64,000 nucleotides of DNA from Clarireedia homoeocarpa (taxonomy: Eukaryota; Ascomycota; Leotiomycetes; Helotiales; Rutstroemiaceae): the NCBI GenBank assembly GCA_001465935.1, contig LNKV01000042.1:186001-250000 (forward strand), given 5' to 3'. The notes beneath the pieces were generated by a model. It worked only from the letters and a program-made list of their open reading frames with translations. It was not told the origin of the DNA and ran no database searches. This document shows, in pieces, positions 1 to 11,651 of the stretch (the stretch's first letter is position 1; the number at the start of each line of letters is the position of its first letter). A program made the translations under genes and the position numbers.

Positions 1-1025
1 CCTGCAGCGCCATTTCTACTGGATAAAGAGAACAACCAACCACTTATATGATGATATCAACCAACCACTTACCATGATGCGAGGGGATGAGAGGGGATGC
101 GAGGGCATGGGATTCATGAGGCAAAAGGAGGGTGAGGGATGAGTAAGAAAGAATGCCCAGTGTATAACTCCGAATCAATCATGTATAATGTGCTCCTCTC
201 CTGGCCAGACTACGGCCAGACTACCGCCAGAGCCCGCCCCCATAAAATCATAAATCCTGAATTAAGAACAAGAAAAACCATCTCCACTTCCGGTCTTTCC
301 ACCATTCCACCTTTCCACGCTTGATATCCACGCTTGATATCCACTGTCGTCCATCACTCCATCACTCCACAATAATTCGGAATCATCAGGTACGAAGAAA
401 GATCGTCCACGTACAGAAAAGTCAGCCAGAGGACCCAGGGCCCAGATATCAGGTATCAGAAATCCTTGCTGTTAGTGTGCCTCTCGAATCATCGTCGTCA
501 AAAGGCCTCCTCGTCCTCCTCCTCTTCATACCTTCATACCCATATCCCATACACAACCCCTTCTGAGCTGTAAGGAGAGACCGAACAACAAGCCAAAAAG
601 CCCATCTTTTTGGATCCATACTACCCATACTTCCAGGGACACAACTTATTAATCCACAATCACACACATCCTTGATCCTATTCATGCCAGATCAGTCTGA
701 CATTCCGACATCCCACGTTGATGTACCAGTACCACTTGAAATCCAGGTTACAAACCGTCATGCTAAGAGCGAGTACCGGAGTCGGCCGTCAATAAGTAAT
801 TCCTTTTGCTCGATACCTTGAAAAAAAAAAACCAAAAAACAAAAAAGCCTCAACTGTCACACGCCATTTATTTATACACTTATTCGTTTTATACCAACTT
901 CTTGCATAACGCACAAATATATTCTCTCATACCCCTCCAACCTCAAAACCACCTCTTATCCACAACCCCTCATCAAACCTACTACCTTCACGCTACTCTT
1001 AAGCGCTGCAGCAAACACCTTCAAG
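1..1025. other. upstream region, no gene recognised
   Basis: I see no convincing coding sequence here. The short open frames lack codon bias and plausible starts. The last 250 bases before the ATG at 1026 are rich in C, T and A, which fits the promoter and 5' leader of the next gene. Confidence 0.5.
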
Positions 1026-2504
1026 ATGCCCGACTATATGCGAAGACACAATACCGACATGCATATGTATAGCAGGGAATCCCGGCAGAGCGATGAATCG
1101 TCTCGAGATTCTCAAAGCACAGCTCCTACCTCAGTCTACAGCAACACCAGACCCTCAATCCACCAGAGCCATTTCGACCGATCCTACTACTATCAAAAGA
1201 ATGCGCTGGATTTCGTACCTTATGAGGACATCTCTCCCGCCACAACATACTACCCGCGATCATCCCAAGATACCTATGCCTCAACTTCCGCTTCCCAGGA
1301 AGACCTCTTCGAAGAGCCAGAATCATACGATCCAGAATATGAAGTACCCGAATACAAGGAGGTGGTGGAGAGCAACTTAAGACCCTCGACGTCTCACGAT
1401 TTTGCTCACTTCTTCCCCTCGAGTAAACGCCTATTGATTCGTCATGATGATACTTCGTATGATGGGAACATGAACCTCCGCGTTGACACCGAGACTGGAT
1501 ATGGTCGGAATAGAGAAGTGGTTCAGCTTTTCCACTTGCGCATGCATGATCTCAAGAAACGCGAATTCAGTCTTCGAAGATATGAACGCTCAAGCGGTCG
1601 GGAAGTCTGCCACTCGAGTAGAAAATACGCCAAACCTGCTGCAGAGCGACGACCTGCTGCTCTGACAAGATCAGTCAGCAATGCCTTTGCTAGCATTTGC
1701 AAGCCGGATTTCAAGCGCACCATCTCCACGAATGCAAACGGTGCGAGTTCCATTGTCGGAATCAAGAGACAAGATAGCGGATATGTATCCAACGAAGACT
1801 CTGATGACGAGTTTGAGGATTTCATGACCGAGAAGAAAGCTGCTGCCGCTGCAATGATACCTACCAACACCACCAAACTTGAGTTCTCAAACTATGCACA
1901 AATTGAAGTCAAACGCCGGGGAGCTAAATCTGCGAAGCGATATGAGTTCGAATATTGGGGTCATTCCTACACCTGGAAGCGAGTCACGGAAAAGGATGGA
2001 GAGGGCAAAGCAGTTTCCTATCATCTATTCAAGAATAATTGGGGTCCTGCTGTGGCCCACATTGTTCCCGAATTAAGATCGCCTTCTCAAATCCACTCTG
2101 AGGAAGCTGCGGGTTCATGGGTTCCTCCATGTCAAATGTGGATCAGTGATCCAAACGTTTTGAAGGCCGACACTGATGTTGCTGAGTAAGTTACAACCAA
2201 TTCGTCGTACATTAACCTTCGAAAAACATCCCTAACACCTTTTTTTCCTTCTAGTGTCATCATATCGACTGGACTCATTGCGCTCGTCGACGACAGTATT
2301 AAGCGTCACTTCCACCCCAAAGTTCAACGCATCCATCAAGTGGGTGTTCCCCTCACCCCACTCAAGATGGACATGGAGTTTGTGGGACCCAGAGCCATGG
2401 TCGAACACATGTTCAAGCGAAGAAACTCGGGAGGTTCAACCAAGTCGAAAGACATGCAGAGGCAATCTCCCTTGAGATATTCTCAGCCTGCTGGTACCCA
2501 ATGA
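1026..2504 (+). CDS. conserved-looking hypothetical protein, 469 aa, two exons
   Basis: Two exons, 1026-2185 and 2255-2504, are joined by a 69 bp intron (GTAAGT donor, TTCTAG acceptor). The junction restores an Asp codon and the frame stays open to TGA at 2502-2504. The first 150 residues are polar and low in complexity (Ser, Tyr, Asp, Arg) and probably disordered. The region from about residue 280 is denser and looks folded: it contains EYWGHSYTWKR, a run around NNWGPAVAHIVPE, then WVPPCQMWISD. The second exon supplies a hydrophobic stretch (IISTGLIALVDDSIKRHF) and a basic end. I do not recognise the family. No signal peptide or membrane span is seen. A beta-rich lipid-binding fold of the LURP/scramblase type is possible but only a guess. 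It stands alone between intergenic stretches. Confidence 0.8.
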
Positions 2505-3671
2505 GCTTTGGGACAATGAATATACCTTTTGATATCGACAGATTATTTGTTTGGTTCACAGGACACATACGATCTTTTCTTACTTTTATCTTTTAACTTT
2601 TAACACATATGGATGTTGTTAGGATGCTGGGTGGCATATTACGTTTTATTTATTTTTTGTTTATTTATTTTTTGGTTTTTTGGATAGCATTTTGGGAACA
2701 CAGAACCTACTTTACTGTGCAGGGAAGGGATGGAAATATTAGATGACATGGAAAGGAATGGATTGGATAAGGTAGCATATGTATCTATGTATTTGGATTG
2801 GCCTGGACTGGATCTTTGGGTTTGGGGGGTTGGATGGGATTGAATACATATGGAATGGGACCACACACACATTAGGCGTTTTAGGGGAAGAGATACCTAT
2901 GGATGATGAATATTTATCGAATATCATCATATTAGGACTATCTTATAAAAGGCGTTATTTTTTCTTGTGTATTACTTATATACTCTTCTCTTGTCTTTTC
3001 ATTTCTATATTTAAGTTTTTATCTTTTCATCTATATATTTAGGTCTTGTCTTTACATCTATACATTTAGTTCTCTCTTTCTCCTTCTTTCTCTGTCTATT
3101 TGATGGATTGGACGGGATCGGATTTTAATGATAAATGATATATGATCTTTACTCTTGTCTCCTATACACTCTATTTATGGTTCAACGAAGCGTGATGAAA
3201 CGTAAAGGCAAGCAGATGATTGTACATTTCTTACACTACCTGTTCCTCCTCCTCTCTCCTATCCTTCTTTCTCCTCTTCTTTAAGTCTATCTTATCCTAC
3301 TCTTCCTCTTGCCTCTCCTCTCCTCTTCTCTTCTCTTCTCTTCTCTTCCTTCTTACCTACCCCCTTTCCCCCCTTATCCCCTCATTCCCAACTATATTCC
3401 AAAAAGATCACCACCACCACAAGAACATCTCTCCCTCTCCTCTCCCCTCCCCTCTATCTCTCTCCCCTTTCTAAGACTGTATATATATCCTACACACACA
3501 CACATATATATATATACAGCACTAATCCCAATCCCAATCCCAATCCCAATACCACTCAGTATCCATTCATTCATTCATTCCATCAGAATAGAATCAGAAT
3601 AGAATCAGAAAGAACAGCAAGTATTATTTCGAAGCCAAGCTTAGCTTAGCTAGCTAGCTAGGTAGTAAGAT

Positions 3672-3731
3672 TCTTTTGCTTTTGCTTTTGCTTTTGCTTT
3701 TGCTTTTGCTTTTGCTTTTGCTTTTGCTTTA
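3672..3731. repeat. (TTTTGC)n microsatellite
   Basis: A hexanucleotide array of nine to ten near-perfect copies, directly followed by an AT dinucleotide run. Confidence 0.95.
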
Positions 3732-3900
3732 CTTATATATATATATATATTTACAGCTGTCCTCAGTTACGGTTATAGTTGCGATTCATCAAGTTGTAAA
3801 TAGATGGCTATAATAACTACAATTATATCATATCATATTATACTATACTATATCCCCATCAGCAGCAGCATGCATATATCAATATATCAATCCGGTTTTA

Positions 3901-3903
<3 letters not shown>

Positions 3904-3932
<29 letters not shown>

Positions 3933-3933
3933 C
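3904..3933. repeat. (CT)n microsatellite
   Basis: About fourteen uninterrupted CT units. Confidence 0.95.
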
Positions 3934-4082
3934 CGTATCTCTCTCTATAAAGTAAGTTACACCCAAACTCCAACTCCAACTCCAACTCCAGCAAGCAATA
4001 GTATATATATATACATAGAACCCAATAGATAGATAGATAACGTTGAATAATAGACAGATAGATAGATAAATAAACAAGTATC

Positions 4083-4108
4083 TTAACTTAACTTAACTTA
4101 ACTTAACT
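4083..4108. repeat. (CTTAA)n microsatellite
   Basis: Five tandem pentanucleotide units. Confidence 0.9.
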
Positions 4109-4205
4109 CATCGAGTTGGATAATTGAAATGAAATGGTGGTTTGAGTGGGTGGGTTATTATGCAAGACTGTGTGTGTGTGTGTGTACTTTATACCTTATA
4201 CCTCT

Positions 4206-4207
<2 letters not shown>

Positions 4208-4251
<44 letters not shown>
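4208..4251. repeat. (GA)n microsatellite
   Basis: About twenty-one uninterrupted GA units, followed by purine-rich degenerate sequence. Confidence 0.95.
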
Positions 4252-4254
<3 letters not shown>

Positions 4255-4743
4255 AAGATAGAATAGGTAGAGAGGGGGAAGGGATAGGGATAGGGAAAGG
4301 AAAAGGGGGGAGAGACGAGAGGGGATTCGATTGATTGATTGGTTGACTATACACACACATTCATGTATGTGTACAATGAATGAATGAATGAATGAATGGT
4401 TGTTAGGTGCGGGCTGGGTTGGGTGCTTGGGAATAAAAATAAATAAACAAAAAGATTATATGCTCATGGTAGCGAGAAGAGATGTTGCAATAGTATTCAT
4501 AGTTATCACCCACTGTCATCGAACAACCTCGTCGATTCATATCATATCATAGCATATCATATCATAGCATATCGTATCATATCATATCATAGCATAGTAT
4601 ATCGTATCACTAAAAAACGCCAGCCATACATCCATCCATCCATCCACCCAAAAGTGTATACGCCGCCACTCCACATCATCCATCCTCCCATCCCTTCTAT
4701 TTTACCTCCCCTTTACCCCGCCTTTTATGCTCCTCAACCATCA

Positions 4744-6456
4744 TCATAATCGACGTTTCACATTCCCTCCCACCTTCTGCCCCTCTAAAGACTCCCCAAC
4801 ACCCACAGCAGAAGACCCCGCACCCCTCCCAAAACTTAGCAGTTCCGGACTCACCCTCCCACTCCCCCCCGTCATCATCGCATCCTTCTCATTCTTACGA
4901 CGCGGCGTCACAGAGCCCGAACCGGACTGCGGACTCACCGTATCAACTCCGCCATCGCCACCCCCCACAACGAGATCGCCGCCACCGCGAACCTTTCCCA
5001 CCACCATACCTTTAGCAACAGATTTCACAATTGCTCTGCGCGAGACACCCGTTGCATCGATATACACGAGTCCAACATTCTTGACGCCGCCCCCAATACT
5101 GCGGGAGATATCGCCTGCTTCGGGGCCGTATTTGTGTTCGACGACAGTGGTTGCGGCGGTGGATGTGGAAGCGAGGAGATTGCGTCCGGCTTGGTCAATG
5201 CCGTCTGCGATGGTGGAGAAAGCCATCATACTCTTGTTCAGAAGACCGGGTTTATAGTCGTCGACAGGTTTGCCGTCGGGACCGATACCTCTGTGGGCTC
5301 GTTGGCTTTGGCTACGCTTGGCGAGAGTTGCGCCTATGTTTTGCGCGTATTTGGTTACTTGGCCTACGGTTTTGGCACTGAGTCCTGCGGCGCCTTCGGA
5401 AAATGTGTGTACTCTGCGGATGCGTGCATGTGTAGTAGGGGTGAATGTCATGGGTTTGGTAGTAGGTGCGGACTTTTGAGTGAAGTTGTCGGCTTGACTT
5501 TGGAGGGTTTTGGAGACGTAGCTTGATGTTGTGACGATCAAGCGTGAAGCCATTGCTGCCTTCGAAACAAGTGTAGAATTTTTATATGCAGGATGCATAG
5601 CCATTTCGAGGTACTGAGGTGAAGCTGGTGCAACTCCAATGTTTTGAGAACCGTCTTGAGGAAGTGTGATTTCAACCGGATCTGCGAATAGGTTAGAAAC
5701 GTGACGAGTGTGATCTATCATCATTGCATACCTTTTGATCCAGGCTTCATTTTACTATCCTCCACCACTTTGAATCCTTCACCAAGCTCTCCAACGATGC
5801 TGCCATTCTCCTCATCAACAAGAACAATTTGACCGCCTACATGAGATGACGCACTTCCGGAAACATAACCTTCTCCAGGAGCAAAATCTGATGGGTTATA
5901 CGGTGGTAAAGTTTCTCCTCCAGCCTTTGCCTTTGGCTTCTGCGTACGAGACGATTGTGGAGGTGGGGCACGCTCCAAGAATGCAGTGCATTGAGCGAGA
6001 ATGGTCTCGAAAGTATCGACGTCTTCTTGACTAATTTTCGCACCTCCTACAATAGGAAATTCTATCCTCGTGAAGACCCCGCTGTCCGGACCCATATCCC
6101 ATCGCGGTATGAGGTAACTGCATGGCGGCTGATGGTAAATTTGTGTTGTCGCAGGCAAGGGTAGGTCGAGCTCCGGGGGTAGATGAAGATGAAGGTAGAA
6201 GTCTTCCTCTGGTGCTTGAGACTGCGGATCCGCGTTGGAGAGTCCCGAAAAGGGAGATGATGTGGGTACCATCAAAAGTGAGAGGGTTTGCGGTCCATTA
6301 GGCGTGAGTGACTCTTCTTTGCCATTTTCGATGTGATAGGCATTGATGCCATTGATCGCGTAGAGAAGCTTGGGATCCTGCAAGAGACGTCAGCATCTGC
6401 GAAGCGCTGTGTAAACAAGGCCCGTTGGTAGTTCTTACATTATGCCCTGACGCCAT
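4744..6456 (-). CDS. senescence-domain (spartin-like) protein, 533 aa
   Basis: Three exons on the minus strand: 6456-6439, 6377-5732 and 5681-4744. The first holds only six codons (MASGHN) and is joined through a 61 bp intron (GTAAGA...TTGCAG). The second intron is 50 bp and rebuilds an Asp codon. The C-terminal half carries the signature of the senescence domain of spartin and plant senescence/dehydration-associated proteins: small-residue helices such as SKAAMASRLIVTTSSYVSKT, a repeated pattern around TVGQVTKYAQNIGATLA, and the helix GGGVKNVGLVYIDATGVSRR. Family members associate with lipid droplets and endosomes; that role is inferred here. The extreme C terminus is Gly/Ser-rich and disordered. 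No MIT domain is evident at the N terminus. It is convergent with the upstream hypothetical gene. Confidence 0.85.
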
Positions 6457-7136
6457 GTTGGTGAAGCTATGAATATGAAAAATAGCAGTGCCGTTTATAG
6501 AATCGTCGAAGGATCAGTTATCGGTTGCTTGTAAGGGAAAATGTGCGAATGCGTAGAGCTTGCGCGGGGGGGGGGGCGGGTATTTGATTAAAAGACGTGG
6601 AATAGAAAAAGAAGATGAAGCTTTCAAGCGCTGTCACAGATGCTGTTTTGTCAAGAATCACCCTGACCATATCAAATGAGGGCGGGCGGTTATGCGCCTC
6701 AGACCCAACAAGCAAGTTGGATCGTGAAGAGCCAATGACGTATGGAGATAGCAAAACCCCGTGGACGCTGGGCGTTTACAGTTGCGCCACCTCGCTCCTC
6801 CAAGGAAAGAAGGAGAAAACATTCTGTCTAGATGTGGCTAAGGATAATCAGGAGATCAGAAGATCAATAGATCAATCCAGTTTTATTTTTTGCTTGGGAA
6901 AATCCGATACAGAATTACCGTGCGAGTTTCTGTCCTAAGTCTAAGTCTTCACGCCATACTTGTGCGATAAAAGCTTTGAAGCTCCCACTTTATCGTATCG
7001 ATCTGCGGGGCTGTAATGCAATCGCAGCGTGTGGCTTAGCAGTTGTGGCTTGAAAGCTGTGGCTGTGCTGACGGAGGCCTGTCGACCGATCATGTTCCCG
7101 CCCCTCGTTTGCTGTTAATGCTACCTGCCGAGCCTG

Positions 7137-7177
7137 CTACCTGCTACCTGCTACCTGCTACCTGCTACCTGCTACCT
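7137..7177. repeat. (CTGCTAC)n heptanucleotide array
   Basis: Five to six tandem copies of a 7 bp unit. Confidence 0.9.
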
Positions 7178-9019
7178 CCTTCTCTTATCAGGATACTTGA
7201 TATACCAGTATCACAGCGCATGGTATGGCGGCGGAGCATGTACTTCTTTGTTGAGAGTGTATTCGTAGCACTTCCAAAGGGGGAGAGGACGGAAATCCTT
7301 AACTTATACAACCCTTTTGATATTGATATTTGTCGGAGCTATAAAGCATGAGACGGATGGCTGCAGATGTGGTTCGTTCAACAAAGACCTTGAGTGTACT
7401 GTTGCATGGGATTTATTGGGGCTACCGAAAACCTACAGCAGACTGACATCCAACCGCTGTCTTGGTTGCCCTCATCTCTTCCTCCCAGGCCAATTGGTCG
7501 TATGTAATTCACCTAATGCATTCAGTGCATTTCGAACCTACGATTGTTATTGACAGAAATGCAATGGCCGACACATTAATCTTTTCTCTTAAACTCACCC
7601 GCCAACTCCTGCTGACGGCTTTTTCGCTATCATTTTTGGCATGCATCCAGTTTGAGGAATCCGATCCTTTATCCCATACCCAGGTAAATGCAACGTGCAT
7701 GACACGCCTTACTTAAGGGATCAAAAACCTCCGTAAAAATTTCCTACTTACCCGTACCGAACTTCTTACCTTTGGGCACGAGTCGGTGGTCAGCATTGGA
7801 GGAGGTGCTGGTGCCGGTGCTGTGTCTGGTGGTCCACTTGGACATCCGTCCGGTGACCGATATGAATACAGTAAGGTTAGGTGGTAATCCAACTGCCTTA
7901 TTCGATGGCTCCCGTTTGGCTTTCAAGCAGAAGCAAGTAAGAAATTGACAAGATTATCTGCATACAGCAGAACTGTATTCCATTGCTTCGAGATCATAGC
8001 CGTACTGTACATAAACCCAGACTCCTCTTTCGGAAGGGACTTCTCTGAAGCCTTTCAAAAGCTTTCCAAAGGCTTTTCAAAGGCTGCTTGGACTTTAGGT
8101 AATATTGCGGGAATTTTCTGTCTCAGGACGAAATTTTTGGTAATGGAATGCCGATGGTAGCTCAGAAAGACCCGAACTCTCGCAAGAATTTGCGGCAGGA
8201 TTGCAGCAGGATTCATGTCCGTGTCAAGCGAGTGCTCCAAGTCCCAGAAGTAGGTGACACATGGAAAATCATCATCGGCTCTACTGTACGAAGCATGCGG
8301 TACGATGTGTTCCGTGCTACCAATGGCGTAAGAGATCCCGATCCAAAATGGGACCAAATGAGTAGTGAAATAATGAATAATCGATTCAAGACAATAATGG
8401 CCAACTCCCTGGCTCAGTAATCATGATATGATTATCATTCCCCGCACCAGAGATGGGACTCAACGGAGGGATATGTTCAATAGGGAAAGGGAGGAAGGCA
8501 GATGGAAGGGAATAGACCACCCCGTTTGACCAACAACAGCTTGACTCATGGGAGGTGGAAATAGCTTGGAAGCTTGGGAGCTGGAAGCTGGAAGCTGGAA
8601 GCTTTGAACATTTTGATCCAAAGCACGAGTCGGCGGCATCGGCACACACAACCTTGGAACATGAATCCTTGGCACATCGGATATGGGGTTACGGAAGTAC
8701 ATCATTGGTCTATCCCAGATCCTGGGCTTTCTTGCTATTTATTTTCTCTCGATCGAGTTTGAGGTCTCCCAATAAAAGTAAAAGTCTCAAAGGGAAGTCT
8801 CAAAGGGGCTGCACTGAAGTAAGCTCTTGGGATGTCGGACAACCTCCAAGTTCCCAAGATCCAGTTATGCCCGGCCAGTCCACTACTACGGGATAAAATC
8901 GGTGCGTATCTTGGGGTTAAGGGTTAAAAGCGTCCGAAGGTTGGTTATTGATGAGGTACAACGGGAACTGGAAATGAGTCCAGGCAAGTCGTAGATAATG
9001 CAATGGGAGATGCCAGTCA

Positions 9020-9185
9020 CAACACAGCACATAGCACATAGCACATAGCACATAGCACATAGCACATAGCACATAGCACACGGCACACAGCACACAGCAC
9101 ACAGCACACAGCACACAACACACAGCACACAGCACACAGCACACAGCACACAGCACACAGCACACAGCACAGCACACAGCACATA
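9020..9185. repeat. (AGCACAT)/(AGCACAC) heptanucleotide minisatellite
   Basis: About 23 copies of a 7 bp unit. The first block ends in CAT, then the array switches to units ending in CAC, with few exceptions. The Cys/Leu/Val-rich open frames on the minus strand are by-products of this array, not genes. Confidence 0.95.
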
Positions 9186-11097
9186 ACATCAAACGACTTA
9201 ATATATATCTTCAGGCAGCATATAGCGGAGGGACACCTCCTGGATGCCAAGATCATGTACTGTACAAAGATGCACAGCACAAATACTCTTTTTATGGCGC
9301 AAGCTTTCTGTCCACTGACTTTGATATAATTATCTGCTGGGATACACAGTTAGTACCTGATATGGATAGGCAGCATGTTCAGCAAGATCTTCGGGCTATC
9401 TGTGGCTTCTGGAAACGAGGAACAACAAAAGGAGGTGGGTGAGGAACACAAGTCCTTGCCTTCTCTTGCTTTCGTTTGGTGGGTGAAGCAAGGAGGATGG
9501 GAGAGACACATAGGTCCGGGTAGAAATCGATAATAGGATCATGACTGGAGGTTTGTGAGCAATGTACAAAGTGAGCGAAGTAAGATGATGCTATCCTGAC
9601 CTCCACCAAGCGCGAGGAGAGGGAAGGGGGAAAAAGAAAGAGAAGAGAGGAAGAAATAACAAGATATCATGTGGGATAATGTGACATATTTCTAGATCAA
9701 GTCGTAACTTATACATACCTCAAACGCATCACTTTTCTTTACCATCTCATACTTGTATAGCGGCAGGATCGGAAGGGCAACTCTTTATTTTTCGTCGATG
9801 CAGACAGACCACTGAGACCAGGAAAGTGTTGTGATTTGCCACCGTCTTTCCGTATTTTGATATCCCCTCGCGTCGTCTCGGGCTCCTTTCCGCACCAACC
9901 CGGGGCCGTTCCAGTCTTCTACCGCTCGCTGGCCGCCGCCTGAGCACATCGACGCACCGATCACAATCTGCACCGGAAGACCAGGGTCGCAGGCTGGGAG
10001 ACAAGAAAAGAGCAGGGAGAGTCAGTCGCAGGTACGCTTTTCCCTCCTCAATGCCCCGTGAAGACTTGCGAAGACTTGCGAAGATTTGCTGCCGAACTTT
10101 TACCCAAAGATATTACCCGCACGGTTGTACAAAGGACCTTTCGTTTCTCTTCCCGTACAGAAGAATACTACAGGACTCAAGGATAACCCAACCGGAACCG
10201 CGTATCTCGTTGCTTCCGCGGCGAAAAGGCTCCTCAACCACCCATCCATCGCGCGCATTAAGCTTGACTGACAATCATCCGCACCACATTCTCAACATCA
10301 ACCACGGCATCGATTGAAACAAATGGTTCAGCGAATAGGCCAGTCGATCCAACCCACCTAGAAGCCAATCCAAGCTGGAAGGAAGAGTTTCTGTACTCAT
10401 TTACTTCATCTATTTCATCGATTTCCATCTATTTGCATCTATTTTCCCTCGCTCATACCCATACCCGTCCATATCCATCTCCATCTCCATACCCTACCCA
10501 TACCCATCCATACCCATACCCATACCTATACCCATACCTCTCCAATCCCATCCCATCCCATCCCATCCCATCCCATCCCTCTCGTCTCGATACCCATACT
10601 ACGGTGCTGCTGTAACCAGGTACCCTCGACCCGCCCAGCTGCAGTGGCAGGCGTCTTGCTTCTCTTGTCTCCAAGTCTCCAAGTCTCCAGGCTCCTCTCA
10701 AAAGCAAAGCTTGGTCGCAACTCGCTACAACATCGTCCACCTACCAGTTAGTTACTCAGCCCGCCCTTCTTCCCATCCCAACCCATCAACCACCCTTCAG
10801 CCCATGCCCCGTTAATGGACGAGTGAGCGATCCAGCCAATGACCTAGCGAACCAGCGAACGGCCGACAAACGAAGGAACGGAACGAAAGAAATATTGATG
10901 ACAACAGCGATAGTTAATTTGTTCTGCCTTTCTTTTCATTGATGCGAATTATAACTAAGCAACGCAACAAACACAACACAGCACATCATATCATTGCTTC
11001 TCGACCATACACGGATTCTTACAAACGAAGCAAAACGCGAGGGGCGCAAAGGAAAGGAAGGGAACGGGCAACCTTTAACAGGCACAGACACAGACAC

Positions 11098-11180
11098 AGA
11101 AAGAAAGAGAGAGAGAGACTGAGAGAGAGAGAGAGAGAGAGAGAGACTGAGAGAGAGACTGAGAGAGAGAGACAGACAGA
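11098..11180. repeat. GA-rich tract
   Basis: Nearly pure purine sequence of GA units broken by occasional CT dinucleotides, about 500 bp upstream of the first likely coding exon of the transcription factor. Confidence 0.85.
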
Positions 11181-11651
11181 GATCAGGATTACCCAAGCAA
11201 CTCCACTTCCGCAACGAACCCCCCCCGTCCATCCTCGACAGCTCCAAGACTCGATCGACCACTTGGGCCACGCATAGTCTCTACATCTTTACTATCTTTA
11301 TTGTTCTTAATTGTTTCTTCAAGCATTTTAGACGAAATTCTTCATATTTGTTACCATTCCTTGACCATTTACCACTTCCCATTGTCACCTTCCCACCCCA
11401 CATTCTATTTTACCTTTTTTAATTGCCCAATCGTTTCCTCCTAAAGGCAGCTTTGTATTCCTTAAATCGGAAGCTCGCATTGCATGTGCGGCATTCGCTT
11501 CGGCGTCACACACAAGGACTGTACAAACAATCGTGGACGATACAGCTTTCAGAGGCTACCAACAAACTGTAGCAACCCAGTTCGCCCATTTTCTCTCCTG
11601 AATCAAGGAAATACTATTTCTCGACTCTCTCTATACCCTTTTGAGAAATAA

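Larger units (their letters stand above)
2505..4743. other. intergenic region dense in microsatellites
   Basis: About 2.2 kb between the 3' ends of two convergent genes. It is mostly simple sequence: CT-rich tracts, AT dinucleotides, TTTTGC, CTTAA and GA arrays and TATCATA variants. No coding sequence is credible; the open frames here are products of the repeats. Confidence 0.8.
6457..11651. other. long gene-free intergenic region
   Basis: About 5.2 kb between two divergently oriented genes. I found no frame with plausible start, codon use or splice structure. It contains heptanucleotide minisatellites (7137-7177, 8577-8602, 9020-9185), a CCCAT array near 10545-10580 and a GA-rich tract (11098-11180). 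The final 700 bases are pyrimidine-rich and probably include the promoter and leader of the transcription factor gene. Confidence 0.6.

Noticed and set aside
9020..9190. Regular repeats considered as a CRISPR array
   Set aside because: The repeats are contiguous 7 bp units with no spacers, and the genome is eukaryotic.
8886..9280. Cys/Leu/Val-rich small ORFs on the minus strand resembling cysteine-rich secreted proteins
   Set aside because: They are translations of a 7 bp tandem array in three frames, with no signal peptide or non-repeat content.
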